Assembly: GCA_023014365.1 (NCBI GenBank)
Contig: JAEBUN010000021.1
Coordinates: 558,001 to 622,000, forward strand
Direction: 5' to 3'
DNA length: 64,000 nucleotides
From: Lepiota brunneoincarnata
Taxonomy: Eukaryota; Basidiomycota; Agaricomycetes; Agaricales; Agaricaceae
Shown here: one piece after another, positions 1-11,137 of the stretch
How the letters are laid out: every line of letters begins with the position of its first letter
Position numbering within the stretch: the first letter of the stretch is position 1
Notes under the pieces: generated by a model
The model's database searches: none
What the model saw: the letters and a program-made list of their open reading frames with translations, nothing else
Told to the model about the DNA's origin: nothing
Translations under genes and position numbers: made by a program

Positions 1-672
1 TAAGGAGTCACTTGGTCAGTCAGACTTTCCGAGCTACCGCTTCTAACTAATAGTCTCTCACAGCCAATGTTGCTTACTCCATATTTAGAAGCCAAACTCC
101 TTATCGATGGATGCCGACTCTTCTAGTGATGCTAGGTCCACTAACGGGTTCTCCGCACGAGGCTTGCCGGGTTCTAGTAATCTATTTGATCCAAATCTTG
201 GCCCATGGATTTCACGAGGACGACACGAGGAACTTTAAACGTCCCAACCCGAGCAGTACACATCCTCTGTTGACACTGACTACCTGTCTCTCCATTCACT
301 TCCCATCCCTTCCCTATGCAAATGCTCAGGCAGTCCAAAAGCAGCCTTAAGATGCCATTCCCCGGCAAGGGAGCAACGTCCTCATCCTCTAGTAAAGGAT
401 CGAATCTTGGTAACGTTGTTTTTGTACGCACATGTGCTGCTTCGCTGAACTCTCGAGTCTTGTTCCCTTAGATGAGAGCTCCCAGATTTCTGTTAAATCT
501 CGCCGTCGTTCCTTTGCCGAATCTCTTGGGGAGCAATTTGAGAGCGGGAATCATGTAAAGTCAGCTAAAAGGAATTGTTTCGTGGTCTGCGCCCGTTGAC
601 CCAAATTGATCAGTAGCCCCACGGATCGAGCAACCAAATCCAAAAGCTGGATCCCTGGGGTAATCCCGACTT
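1..672. other. Upstream stretch without a supported gene
   Basis: Only short overlapping open frames are present on both strands, with no recognisable domain and no convincing spliced model. The 3' part presumably holds the promoter and 5' leader of the G-domain gene that starts at 673. Confidence 0.4.
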
Positions 673-2020
673 ATGAACCCAGATGTTCAGTCGCTTACCA
701 AACTCAGCTTCCTTTCAGAACATCGCATAAAGATCAAGCTCACGAGCAGACTCACGACGTGGATCCAGGCTCATCGGGAGTCCTCTGCTGATACACGGCC
801 TGCTGGTAGTAGTACCACGGACAAATTCATTATAGCGTAAGGATCTTCACTTTCTTTGTTCGTTTAACCTAGTCTCAAATCTCTTGTTATTCGAAAGGCT
901 GTTGGGACCCTCTGGTGCGGGGAAGAGCTCGGTATACCCCCCCCGCTTTCTCTATTCGAGGGTGTCGATGCGCTGACGATCAGTCATCATCAGTTCATTG
1001 CTCATGCCACTGGGCAAAACGTCAAGATTGGTCATTATCTCTCCGCCTGCACAGAGTCAGTCGATGCGTACGAGATGCCCGTTAGCGACAACAAAGTCGT
1101 TGTCTTCCTAGATACCCCAGGATACGATCTCGCTGACAAAAACCCAAACCGCGTGTTGAACATGCTCACTCAGTGGCTGAAGGCGCAAAGTGTTGAGTAA
1201 GCGCCAGTATTTGTTGAATGTAAAATTATCAACCCGCCGCTGATCATTTCCCCATAGCGGTAAAAAGACCAACCTCAGTGCCATTCTCTTCTTCCACCGT
1301 ATCACAGACAACCGCATGCCGATTGCTACCCAATCCCACATCAACAAATTTGAAAAGCTCGTTGGTAAGAAGGCCGCGCAGAAGAGGATCCTTCTTGTAA
1401 CGACCATGTGGGATGAAGTCGACGATTTCACAGGGGAAAAGCGGGAGGAACAACTACAGAGGGAATTCTGGAGACGTTTGATAGAAGGGGGGTCCGGTAT
1501 TCATCGGTTCACTCGCTGTCGTAGCTCGGCTTGGGCTTTTCTTAACCCACTTATCGGTGTGGGTGTCGAAGGGTGTCCGCTTCCCTCCTCCGTGTTAGAT
1601 GGCGTACTGCAAGAAGAACCAGAGGAGGAACAAGAGTTCGGCTCAGAAGAAGCTCTCAGAACAATGGAGCAGATCTTCAAAGAGCATCAACGGCTTTTGG
1701 ATAGGTTACAGGCCATTGTGCAACAACCGCCTGTGGAGCAGGTTGGCGCCCTAAGGGAGGTTTTGGCCGAAGAGAAGAAAGTTTCCGGAAAGTTGGCCTC
1801 GCTCGTAGGGAAGCTCAAGAGACAGAATCGTCGTGGGTTCTCGGGGTTGGTTTCCGTTACCTCCCAATTTTCATGTCCTGACCGAGGTGGTCCCGTAGAT
1901 TCTGGCGCGGTAATGCATCGCAGCATGATTGATTCACGAGACGTAGCGATATATCCTTGGCTATACTATAAGACCCACCCTGGCGAACCTGAGGGTGTAG
2001 CGAATATGCGACTTATTTAG
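673..2020 (+). CDS. P-loop G-domain protein (AIG1/MMR_HSR1-like), single domain
   Basis: Predicted GTP-binding protein of about 387 residues, in four exons at 673-836, 898-931, 994-1196 and 1258-2020; all junctions keep frame and use GT-AG. Seen: Walker A/G1 GPSGAGKSS at about residue 59, split from the following F-I by an intron exactly after the P-loop; a G3-type DTPG; an HRITDNRM segment; and TTMWD, which sits where G4 is expected. The C-terminal third is charged and helix-rich (EEPEEEQE, then an LAEEKKVSGKLASLVGKLK coiled-coil-like stretch). The domain order resembles AIG1-like G domains that are expanded in Agaricomycetes. Cellular role is unknown. It runs tail-to-tail with the related gene at 2097-4230, only 76 bp away. 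The start ATG at 673 is the first one in frame with the P-loop exon. Confidence 0.75.
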
Positions 2021-2096
2021 TTCGTAGAACAAGGGTTCTCGCCTTTTCGGTGTATTATCGATATAGGTCAAACTGCGCCAGGCCGATCATTCCACC

Positions 2097-4230
2097 TCCA
2101 ATGACCCCTCATCGGCTTCTAACTCTTTGAGCCTGTGCTGTTGCCGCAATATCTGCAACTCTGTAAGAACCCGTTCTTCTTGTAACCGCATTTCCGAGGT
2201 CTATAAGGCAGAGTCGCCGAGTCAGGTCTCGTCTTCTCGAAATAAGCAGTAGTAAAACTGACGAGATTCCCAATGGCTCTCATGATGTTGCGATACTGAT
2301 ACGTAGAATCGCCCGATTTTTTCTCCTCGATGATCACTCGCAGAATCCTCCTAGCGCACTCCGTAGTACGGTTAAATCGCATTATAGCCGACCCAGCTGC
2401 GCGCATGATATTCCAGTTTTCCGATCGAATCAGGTCCTCGCTTCGCAGCCCTTCTTTTTCATGGCGGAGAGTGTCCCACATGGTCGTGGCGAGGACGACC
2501 CGCCGGTAAGCGTTTCTATCTCTTTCATCCTGGATGTACTTGAGTCCTCCCAGCAGCTTGTTTAATTCCTTCATCAAAGTGGATTGATCAACCCCTCTAC
2601 CAACTGCGTCGTCCGATATTCGGCGGACGAATACGATCCCGTCGAGATAGACCCGTGGTCTTTTGATTTTTCTGCTGCGGATGTAATGTTTTTTTTTTGG
2701 TCAATAATGGAGAAGGGGTACTCTGACGCGTTTTACAAAGTGCGACCTAACTTGGCTTCGTGTGCAAGCCACCCTGAGATCATCTTGAATACCCTCTGAA
2801 GGTCCCCTGTTGCGTATATACCCGGTGTATCGAGTAAGATGACTTTCTGGTCGTTCAACTCGACCTCGTATGCTATTATTTCCTCCGTATAAGTCGGAAT
2901 CGCGTTCCCAACCCCAGAGAAATCGTCCACGAGGGTCCCAATGAACTTGATAAATAAAATGTATGCTTAGTCGTCTGTGGTGGTGGGTTCGGGTATGATC
3001 TCAGGGACTCACTGAGCTTTTACCGGCTCCGGCAGACCCAATAACGCTGAATACGCGATTAATTTAAGCGTGGTGAAAGGAGGGTAAGAAGCTCCCAGAC
3101 GCACGCAATGATCAAGCAATTCCGCACGCAAATCTGAGGCTTCGCTTCCGGGCGTTGCGCCTGATGAACTGATCAGATTAGTGTATTCACACTCGTGTTG
3201 CCCACCCCCCCAAGTCGGCACTCACCGTCAAAATAGATCCCACCAACGCTTTCGCACATTCCGGGGTGTTTTCATATTTCTTTACCGTTGCACCCTTTGC
3301 CCTCAGGATATTCCAATAACTAGCCTGAAGCTCCTCCGCTCTGGAAATCGCCTTCTGATGTTCCTGAAAATAATCACCCTGCACGTTACCCCACATCGTC
3401 GTTGCGAGTACCACGCGATAAAACGGGTGTCCCTCTTCTTGCTCGCATCCCAATACCTTTTCGAACCCACACAACAGGGAAGTCTGATAATTCAGGGAGT
3501 TGGTCAAGCGATTCGCCGTTACAGATTGGAGGAGTATGATGCCATCCAGCGTTCGCGGTCTAAATAAAAATAAAAATAAAATTGGCGCTTTGGAAAAAAC
3601 CGAGCAAAAACAAAGTTCGCTGTGAACTCACCCGTATTTCTCTGACATCCAGTTTTCCAGTTGATCGAAAAAACTATCCGTGGTGTCCATCCCGGGTGTG
3701 TCTACCAAAGTAATCGTCTCGCCCTCGATCTTGGCAGAATAGTCCCTGAAAGATGTTGTCAGAGGGGTGAGACCCTGCCCAATCGGAACCGAATCCTTTT
3801 CATCCACTAGTTGCTTGATGAACTATCCGGAAAAAATAAGTATTGGGGGGGCTAATAGTTGAGAGAGTGTATGGGTGTTCGACACTTGCAGAGCTCTTCC
3901 CGGAGCCAGAGGGGCCTAGGACACTAAGCTCGCCGACTTGTCAAATTTGGAACGAAATTATGATTGGGTGTTGTTGGCCACTCACGCGATGACCAGGCGG
4001 CCTGCATCAGTAATGTCAGAGTGAACGCTCGGAGGGGATGTCATGGAGGGTGTGTGGGGGAAAGAAAGGGGTAAGAAGTGCGTTGACGGCATCCATGTGG
4101 ACTTACAGACGCCTCCAGACGCGCTGGTGGGTGTGATACGATCAAACCTCGTGTTGCCGGCATGGACGTCAGGATCGGGTGGTCCGTGTTCAACACGATC
4201 GTTGAGACCGCAAAACCTTGGATCATACAT
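2097..4230 (-). CDS. Tandem double G-domain protein (two P-loop GTPase-like domains)
   Basis: On the minus strand two complete G domains lie in series. Domain A (about 4000-3230) has GPSGSGKSS, then FIKQLVD, a DTPG, RTLDGIILLQSVTANR and ATTMWG. Domain B (about 3170-2290) has GSAGAGKSS, FIGTLVDD, LLDTPGIYATGD, VFVRRISDD and ATTMWD. An intron with a good GTGAGT donor and the acceptor TTCATCAG joins the end of A (GSILT) in frame to a short exon that leads into LIIAVIGSAGAGKSS, so one continuous reading frame can cover both. After a final intron the tail reads as a coiled coil (EMRLQEERVLTELQILRQQ) ending at 2097. The intron after the first P-loop appears to be GC-AG. The start is uncertain: the frame is open from ATG 4230, with another ATG at 4044. 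It could instead be two adjacent genes. Function is unknown; it is related to the gene at 673-2020. Confidence 0.6.
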
Positions 4231-4747
4231 TCTAGGGGATAAATGATGAATGCGTAGAATAAAATGGGTGATAAATACTAGAAGGTCTTACAACAAGCGA
4301 CTCGGAATGCCTTGTTGCTGCCTCGGCGGTTAAATCTGATGCGTATCTGGGGCTACATAATCGATACATTTCGAGAGTCACATTGAATTTGATACACATC
4401 CGGGCCACTGACAAGAAACTAACCCCCCGTGTGAGACGTCTAAGCGACATTGAATGTTCTGATAAGGATCGCTTGACTGAACGGAAGCAAGTATGGCTGT
4501 GCACATTTGTTTAGGCGTATTGTTTCAAGATCCGTTTCGAAAGGATAAAAAGCACTGGACCATAGTCAGAGCTCAGGCACCCTCACATTCCAACCGTTTC
4601 CTTAACCCTCCAGGTCTTGTTATCCTCTGCTTCCAGCGCTCTGTCAAATCCCAAGTTGCGCAGCGCATCCTGAAGTATGTACCCCCTCAATCACGCACCT
4701 GGAGACGACAGGAGACACTCACAAGTAGATATCTAAGCCAACAGCAA

Positions 4748-4942
4748 ATGAAATTCTCCATTACTACCACTGCTATCGTAGCCGTCCTCACTCTTGCTTC
4801 GGGAGGGATGACACTTACTTGCCAGGAACAAGGTTCCGAGCACAAGCCAGCCTATTGTTCCGCTTCGCCATGCTCGGACTTTGGCGACCGTAGGGTTTCT
4901 TGGGATTATGGGTGTCCAGAAGGCAAACACTGTTGTATCTGA
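4748..4942 (+). CDS. Small secreted six-cysteine peptide, copy 1
   Basis: Unspliced 64-residue open frame. Residues 1 to about 22 form a signal peptide (basic start, then a hydrophobic ITTTAIVAVLTLASGG core). The mature part of about 42 residues has six cysteines at 25, 37, 42, 56, 62 and 63, the spacing C-x11-C-x4-C-x13-C-x5-CC, and ends in CCI. I do not recognise the family. The size and cysteine pattern are those of fungal small secreted proteins, which include defensin-like peptides and effector candidates; no activity is claimed. ATG 4748 is chosen because it gives a complete signal peptide and matches the start of the second copy. It may be induced together with copy 2, since the upstream sequence is also duplicated. 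Confidence 0.75.
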   Translation: MKFSITTTAIVAVLTLASGGMTLTCQEQGSEHKPAYCSASPCSDFGDRRVSWDYGCPEGKHCCI

Positions 4943-5748
4943 TTACATGCGTATAAGGCTAGCATACCACCGCCATTGGAGATTATGGTGTGTCATTTAC
5001 TCAGACCTAGCACCGACTCTGGATCGTAAGCGCTCGAGGATACGAATAAGTTTGTTGTACACACATTTCCGAGCACTTACTCCCTCATGATCGACACCGC
5101 TGCTGTTGCGTCATCTCACACCGTGTGCGCTACGTTCTGTCGGAATTGCGCCAATTAGTTTCTTATATGTCGTCAAGCTCCGGAACAACTGTTAGCAAAG
5201 AGCGCTCGGCCCATCCGAGTCCGCTCCCGGTTTACTTATACACCGTCCAACTCGGGCTCAGCTGTTGCACATACTCGAGTAGATAAACTTGGAGAGCCAC
5301 TGGGGGTAAGCTCGCTCGTTCCTTAGTCGACTGTGGCTAAGTAATGGTTCAAGACGATCTGATGCGTTTCTGGTCTACATAGTCGATAACACTTTTGAGA
5401 GTCACATTGAATTTGATACGCATCGGGGGCCATTGAAAAGAAACTAACCCGTGTGTCCTTTACTGTAAACGAAGCGAGTATTATACGGCTGTGCGTGGCG
5501 TTAGCTAGAAGGCGGAGAAATGATATGAAATCCTCAACATTGTGTTTCAAGATCTGCTTCTAGACGAATTGAAATGGATAAAAGCACTGAACCATGGTCA
5601 GAGCTCAGCAACCTCTCTCCAGAGTCAATCAACCCTTTTCTGTCAACCCCAAGTTGTACTGTGCAACCTGAAGTATGTACCCCCTCAACTACGCACCCCT
5701 GGAGACGACAGGAGACACTCACAAGTACAATATTTACGCCAACAGCAA

Positions 5749-5943
5749 ATGAAATCTCCCATTACTACCACTGCTATTGTAGTCATCCTCACGGTTGCTT
5801 CGGGAGGGATGGCACTTACCTGCCAGGAACAAGGTTCTGTGCACAAGCCAGCCTATTGCACCACTTGGCCATGCTCGGACTTTGGCGACCGTAAGGTCTT
5901 TTGGGATTATGGGTGTGCGGAGGGCCAATTCTGCTGTATCTAA
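5749..5943 (+). CDS. Small secreted six-cysteine peptide, copy 2
   Basis: 64-residue paralogue of the peptide at 4748-4942. All six cysteines, the signal peptide and the CCI terminus are kept. The changes fall mainly outside the cysteines, for instance SEH to SVH, SASP to TTWP and PEGKHCC to AEGQFCC. Conservation of frame and cysteines despite many changes in the flanks argues that both copies are real genes. Role unknown. Confidence 0.75.
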   Translation: MKSPITTTAIVVILTVASGGMALTCQEQGSVHKPAYCTTWPCSDFGDRKVFWDYGCAEGQFCCI

Positions 5944-6680
5944 TGATGATATGTGTATGGAGACTTTCTAGCTAGCATGCCCACCCTCGGAGATTAATGG
6001 TGTGTATCCTTCCACAGACCCAACACCGACTTTGAATTGTGAGCGCTCGATCGTGCGAATCCAGCGTGTTGTACAAACACAACGTTTTCGAGCATTACTC
6101 CTCCCTTATGATTGACACACACGCAAAGCCGTTGCATCCATCTCGTACACCGTGCGCGCTATGTTCTGTCGGAATTGCGCCAATTAGTTTCTTATATGTC
6201 TTCGGAACAATTGTTAGCAAAAAGCGCTCGGCCCATCCGAGTCCGCTGCCGGTTTACTTATACACTGTCCAACTCGGGCTCAGCTGTTGCACATACTCGA
6301 ATAGATAGACTTGGAGAGTCGAATATGGTCCAGTAATGTGTCAAGTCACAGAAAGCGGGATAGCGGCGCCACCCTCAAGCACCTTGTCTTTTGCATGGGT
6401 AAACCTTAGTGTCGGCGTGTCGGCATTTCTTCCGGGCCGAGTCCGCACTTGCACGCGGCTTGTAACATTCTACACCATGGGGTTAATTAGCCCGCACCGT
6501 CGGGGGGGCTGGGTCAGATAACCCAGTAGTCCCTCGTTTCTGATATTGATGGAGACAGAAGAACAACACAGCCGGCAGTGCAAGACAATACCTCACACAT
6601 GAACTGGCGACATGGTCACATTGGACTAGCTTATTGATACAACTTCCGTTTCATCTTATCAATATTTTACTTTGGTCTCC

Positions 6681-7467
6681 TCAAAGCTTGCTACCCCCCA
6701 GGGCCTCGCAGTAGCGTTGGTTTGCCTCTTCGAAATTGATAACAGACCAAATGGCCTTGAGGTACTAAAGGGAACGATGAATCAGAAGGGCGATATCCAC
6801 TGACAAGTCGGGTACACATACGTCTGCCTTCACGTTGAGGTACTGAAGGTAAAAGGCGTGCTCCCAAATATCCACACCAATGATGGGAACAAGGTTGAGA
6901 AGAGGGTCCTGGTTGGGAGTGGTAGCTATCTCAAGACGTTTGGTAGAAGGGTTAAAGCCCTATTGAACAAGGTTGAATAAATGCGCCCCACCAGGCCCCA
7001 AATTGAGCAGAACAGATGACGTACGACCCAGCCCCACCCTGATCCCTGGATAGCGGCAGTGGTGGTATTAAATTCATTTTTGAGTTTGTCGAGGCTTCCG
7101 AAATCCCGGTTGATGGCCTTCATTGAGGGGGCAATCGCCGAGGACACCACCGTTGCCCTTGCGCTCGCTAGCAGCAGGGGCGAGGTTCTTCCAGAAGAGG
7201 GAATGGTTGATGTGGCCTGACGACATCAAAGAGCTCTGTCCATGCGAATCAGGACTGAGACCTACCACCGCCGTTGAACTTGAGGGCGGCCTGGAGAGCG
7301 ATCCGCTCCTTGGGAGTACTGGCCTTGGCATAGGCGGCCTCTGCGGCGTTCAAAGCATTCACATAGGTCTGGTGATGTTTCTTGTGGTGAAGCTCCATGA
7401 TCTGGCGGGAGATGAATGGCTCGAGAGCTTCATAGGGGTAAGGGAGGTTTGGGAGAGTGTGTGCCAT
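6681..7467 (-). CDS. sod2: Manganese superoxide dismutase
   Basis: Converts superoxide to oxygen and hydrogen peroxide using a metal ion. Minus-strand spliced gene starting [17 protein letters not shown]. Seen in order: the N-terminal Fe/Mn-SOD helix pair with HHKKHHQTY (first metal His), [14 protein letters not shown] (second His), GSGWGWV, and after further introns [12 protein letters not shown] (metal Asp and His). It ends [17 protein letters not shown]. All four expected metal ligands are present. The last intron (GTATGT...TTTAG) joins NVKAD to YLKAIWSVI in frame. No mitochondrial targeting sequence precedes the mature-type start, so a cytosolic form is possible, or an upstream exon was missed. 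Fe/Mn specificity is inferred from the family, not proven. Confidence 0.9.
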
Positions 7468-8366
7468 GGTGTTGAGTGTCGTCAGAAGGCAAGGGTGGAT
7501 TGTCTCTCAAGAGTTCCCATCTTATCAATCGACATCACGTGCATCTCTTGCTGACTCATTATGCTGACAATGACGTCCTGCCCGGACGGAATCTAGCTCA
7601 GTATAAACATCGAGATGTCATCCTCCGGAACTGCAGAACAATCATTCCAAATAGCTGTGCAAAGAACTACATTGAACAGACTTTTCGGGATGAATCTATT
7701 TCACACTGTGTGTCCGCCAGATGGACGCTTGTTGTACAGTCACCAGCGGCATCAACATCAACAACCATTGTACTAGCGGACAATTCAGGCGACTTGCGCC
7801 ATACTCTCAACAGAGGTTTCCATCCGACGCAACGGTTTGATGATCGGTGGGGTCTCGCATCCACATCAAAGAGGAACATATTGGTCAAAAACGCGCGCGT
7901 CGCGGCTCCCAGAAAGCCCGACTCTTGCCCACATTTGTTATGTATAGGACTGAAACCGTGCGATGCCTGGAGGAACACGCGAACATGGACAAATAAATGG
8001 TAGGCGTCTTAGTCAGGTGGACATCACATTCGTGACTAGAATCAACTAACCAGCCTATGCCACACATTCGGCTGCTTGTGGCACAAGAGACCTTCGAACA
8101 TCTCTCCGGCATTAACACAGCCCGAGTAGGAAGGAGGTGCCTACATATATCAGCTAGTATACATCAGGGGATCTTATCATCCGGCCGCTGGAAAGTGTGG
8201 CCTTGATGATGATGATGATGATGATGATGCAACAACGCACTTCCGAGCTATCGCATTCAAGGGCACTGATGGTCATTGTCCACGAGTCGTATAAAAAAAA
8301 GCGCTAAGCAGCGGAGAACTGCCGTTCTACCTTTCCTACCGCCCTATCATCTGTTGTCAACCCAGG
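7468..8366. other. Intergenic region between SOD and the membrane-protein locus
   Basis: No supported gene. It holds the SOD promoter side and a (GAT)n microsatellite of about nine units near 8204-8228. Long open frames on both strands here show no domain or splice support. Confidence 0.4.
8204..8228. repeat. (GAT)n microsatellite
   Basis: About nine perfect GAT/ATG units in a row, in intergenic DNA. Confidence 0.95.
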
Positions 8367-9055
8367 ATGACGGATCCACTCGAAGGAAAACTGGGTCCAC
8401 TGCTGTTGGGTGGTATCTTTTCAAGCATGTACGTTGCCATCAAGATGTCCCTTCCGTGTCCTTTCACGCGTGCTGGAACGATCATCTTAGCTTATACGGG
8501 ATCACATGCGTGCAAGCGTTTATTCTCCTCAGGAAACCACAATCAGATAACTTTCCTGTTAAGCGCCTTGTGCGTCCTTGTCGCTTCCTCTTTGATAGGT
8601 GACTAACAACCCTTAGGTCTGTGTCATATGTGCGCTGGACACCCTGCAGCAAATATGGGTCATGCACGCGTTGTACGTTTATTTTGTCAATGGCTTCGCG
8701 AAGCCAAGTGCTCTTGGACATCTTACCTGGTTGGTTTATTTACACTTGGGGGATTAAGATACGACGACTTATAGCCACCTCATAGGAGCTTATACGTAAG
8801 TCCCAACTATCGCTCCATGTTTCTGGACTCTTGGTGTTGAGAGCAGTAGGCTCAAGTAATGACAACTGTGAGTGGAAATACACAAATTGCAAATGGCACA
8901 CACGAAGTCCAACTCGTGGTCGATGACTATTCCGATAGGCCCTCACCGAAGTTTCGTCACGAATGTCAGAGGTATTTCTCAGTTTTTTTTTTTTTAAATT
9001 TGCTGACTCTGCTTACAGGGTTTTCGCTATCCGAATTTGGCGCCGTGAGTATGAA
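8367..9055 (+). pseudogene. Multi-pass membrane protein, DUF6534-like, probably decayed
   Basis: Starts MTDPLEGKLGPLLLGGIFSS. Two short introns then join it in frame to LYGITCVQAFILLRKPQSD and to VKRL/VCVICALDTLQQIW followed by VMHALYVYFVNGF. This is the usual opening of a seven-helix family common in Agaricomycetes (the proteins now grouped as DUF6534), in which members are about 300 residues. The frame stops at 8757 after roughly 110 residues. Downstream, VFAIRIWRRE at about 9020 looks like the family's later FxYRIW segment, but stops lie between. So it is either broken or carries introns I could not place. A separate start at 8859 (MTTVSGNTQ) is possible but unsupported. Confidence 0.45.
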
Positions 9056-9189
9056 TAACCCAGTCATCCAAAATGCGCAGTGGCGACTCAGCGTGCTATA
9101 TGGTAGTGAGCTCAAAGAAACTGTATTTGGTCTTAATTGTAAGTCAATGTTCAACATTCCAGCTTCGTCTGCTAACTGCTAGCCCACCA

Positions 9190-10700
9190 GAGTATACAAT
9201 CCATGGGTTACATTGGTACGAGTTCTCTCACATCCCCTGACATTCACTAACGGGTACGTGCAGGAGCTACAATTGGTCAGTACTTTTAGAAACGGATATG
9301 ACACTCGCTCCTAAGGCTTCATGAACAGGATTCCTAGTGTACATGTATGTTGAAGAATCACTGCTCTAAATGTGCCACGAAACTGAACAAATGAGCACAG
9401 GAGTCGAAAACATGGAGACATCACTGCTCTATTACAACTGAGGGTACGATGCCTTCTTTTACAATCATTCCGTAGCGGCATTGTAATTAAATTGCAAAAG
9501 TGGTTCTTGATTGCAACTGCTAGGATCATCTGCCTGCAGCCGATACGCTCATCGCGGTCGCCCTCTGTACTCATTTGTATAAGATAAGAACCGGAATTCG
9601 GAGGTTTGTAATGTTCACCTTATCCCCGTAAATTGGTATGTACAACGCAACATCTAGCACCGACTCCATCATCAAGACATTAATGGCATTTGCTATCCAC
9701 ACTGGAGCGCTTATGACGTGAGCCCAGCCCTCTTTATGCCCCCTTGCCCCGAGCAGCTCCGCTAATCCCACATTCAGGCTTGCAAACATCAGCGTCCTTA
9801 TTGGTGTGAGGAAGTTTCAGCGCAGTTCTCAGACACCCAGCTCACAAAAAAGAGAAACCTAGTGGATTTCACGACCACATACATTCATCTTCGTCGGGAT
9901 CTGTTTCCCTTCAAGCAAACGTATGTCTCCCCCTCTCTGCATCCCACCAGTTACGAGCTCTCTCTTACACCCAGCAAGTCTACATAAACTCCCTCTTTGG
10001 CAGTCTTAACGCAAGACATATAATGCGTCGTCGAGCCGACTGTATAATAGCAGATTCCTATTTGACCGACTACTCTCCTGGGAACAAGGGATTCAGGCCA
10101 GGATATAATGTTTGCGCCTTCAGGTGAACCAGGGGATGGACGGAATCACAACTTTATTGAGGATTGTTCCTCAAGTCTCCTAGTACTTCTGTGAATAACC
10201 TTCGACTCAGGTGCGTGCGCTCTGTACCTTGGATAATCTTTATCTACTATTAATCATAATGATCAGGAGAATGGGCCAGATTATAGACCTAGATCACCGA
10301 AGGCTATTGAGATCAAAATCGATCAGGTTACGCTGGTGGCTCCTCGCTAATGGCGGGAGTTGGCGAATGTTAAACTGCCTGTGCCATATGCACTACAGAG
10401 GCGGCCGTGGACCCGTGGGCCATTCCTATTAAGAATGGAATCCCCCTCTGATACATAAATGCTAGTCTCGAATCATGTTCTGAAGGGGGGGCACAATAAT
10501 CTGCCAGTGGTTCTGGGTTCTAGAAAGCTGGGCATTTGGCTCCCTCCTTATATGCGATTGTGTACTATACTTACTCACTCGGGTCCCTCGCCGAAGGCGA
10601 AGGCCGTTCAGTGACCCTAGCCCAGAAGCTGCTTATGATATCACGTCCCTTAGCGCCACCCACTTCTCTTGTTAGATAGTGGGTTATCGGCAGGGCCCAG
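9190..10700. other. Gene-poor stretch left of the inverted duplication
   Basis: Short open frames only, none with a recognisable domain or convincing splicing. The left end of the large inverted duplication lies at about 10,708. Confidence 0.4.
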
Positions 10701-11137
10701 TCCAAGCTCTTTGCTTCTACCCTGAATTTGGATATTGAATGGTGATCTAACCTGGATGTAAGCACCTACTTGGTTGACATTAAACATCCTGCTGTTACTA
10801 TACATGGGGATCATGTGATGAGCAGAAGCGTAACTTCTAAACACAAGAGGAGTACCTTCTCCGTCTTCCATTCCTTCGTGTGACCAGCACGTTGTAGACT
10901 CCTCCCATTTCTCGGTTAGGGGCGTTAGATGCAGCTTCCAAGCTTGTAGATGGGATTGCCCATATAAAATAGCCCCACAGAGTTCGTGCACAGGTACCCT
11001 CGCCGCCCACACACAACCTTTAAGCTCGGTGTTAGACGGGAGGTCGGTCCCTCACGAGTCAAATCTACCAAAGATATCTCATTGCAGACCTTTATGCAAG
11101 TTGGGTTCAGTGTTTCAAGCTAGTTCGTACCTGTGAC

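Larger units (their letters stand above)
4335..6330 (+). repeat. ~1 kb tandem duplication carrying the secreted peptide genes
   Basis: Two head-to-tail units of about 1.0 kb, roughly 4335-5300 and 5355-6330. The same landmarks recur at a fixed spacing: GATCTGATGCGT, then GAGTCACATTGAATTTGATAC, the peptide open frame, and downstream CTCGGCCCATCCGAGTCCGC with the same flanks. The units are clearly diverged, with point changes and small indels, so the duplication is not very recent. Confidence 0.9.

Noticed and set aside
7476..8003. 175-codon open frame upstream of SOD
   Set aside because: No domain, no coherent splice structure, and overlapped by equally long frames on the other strand.
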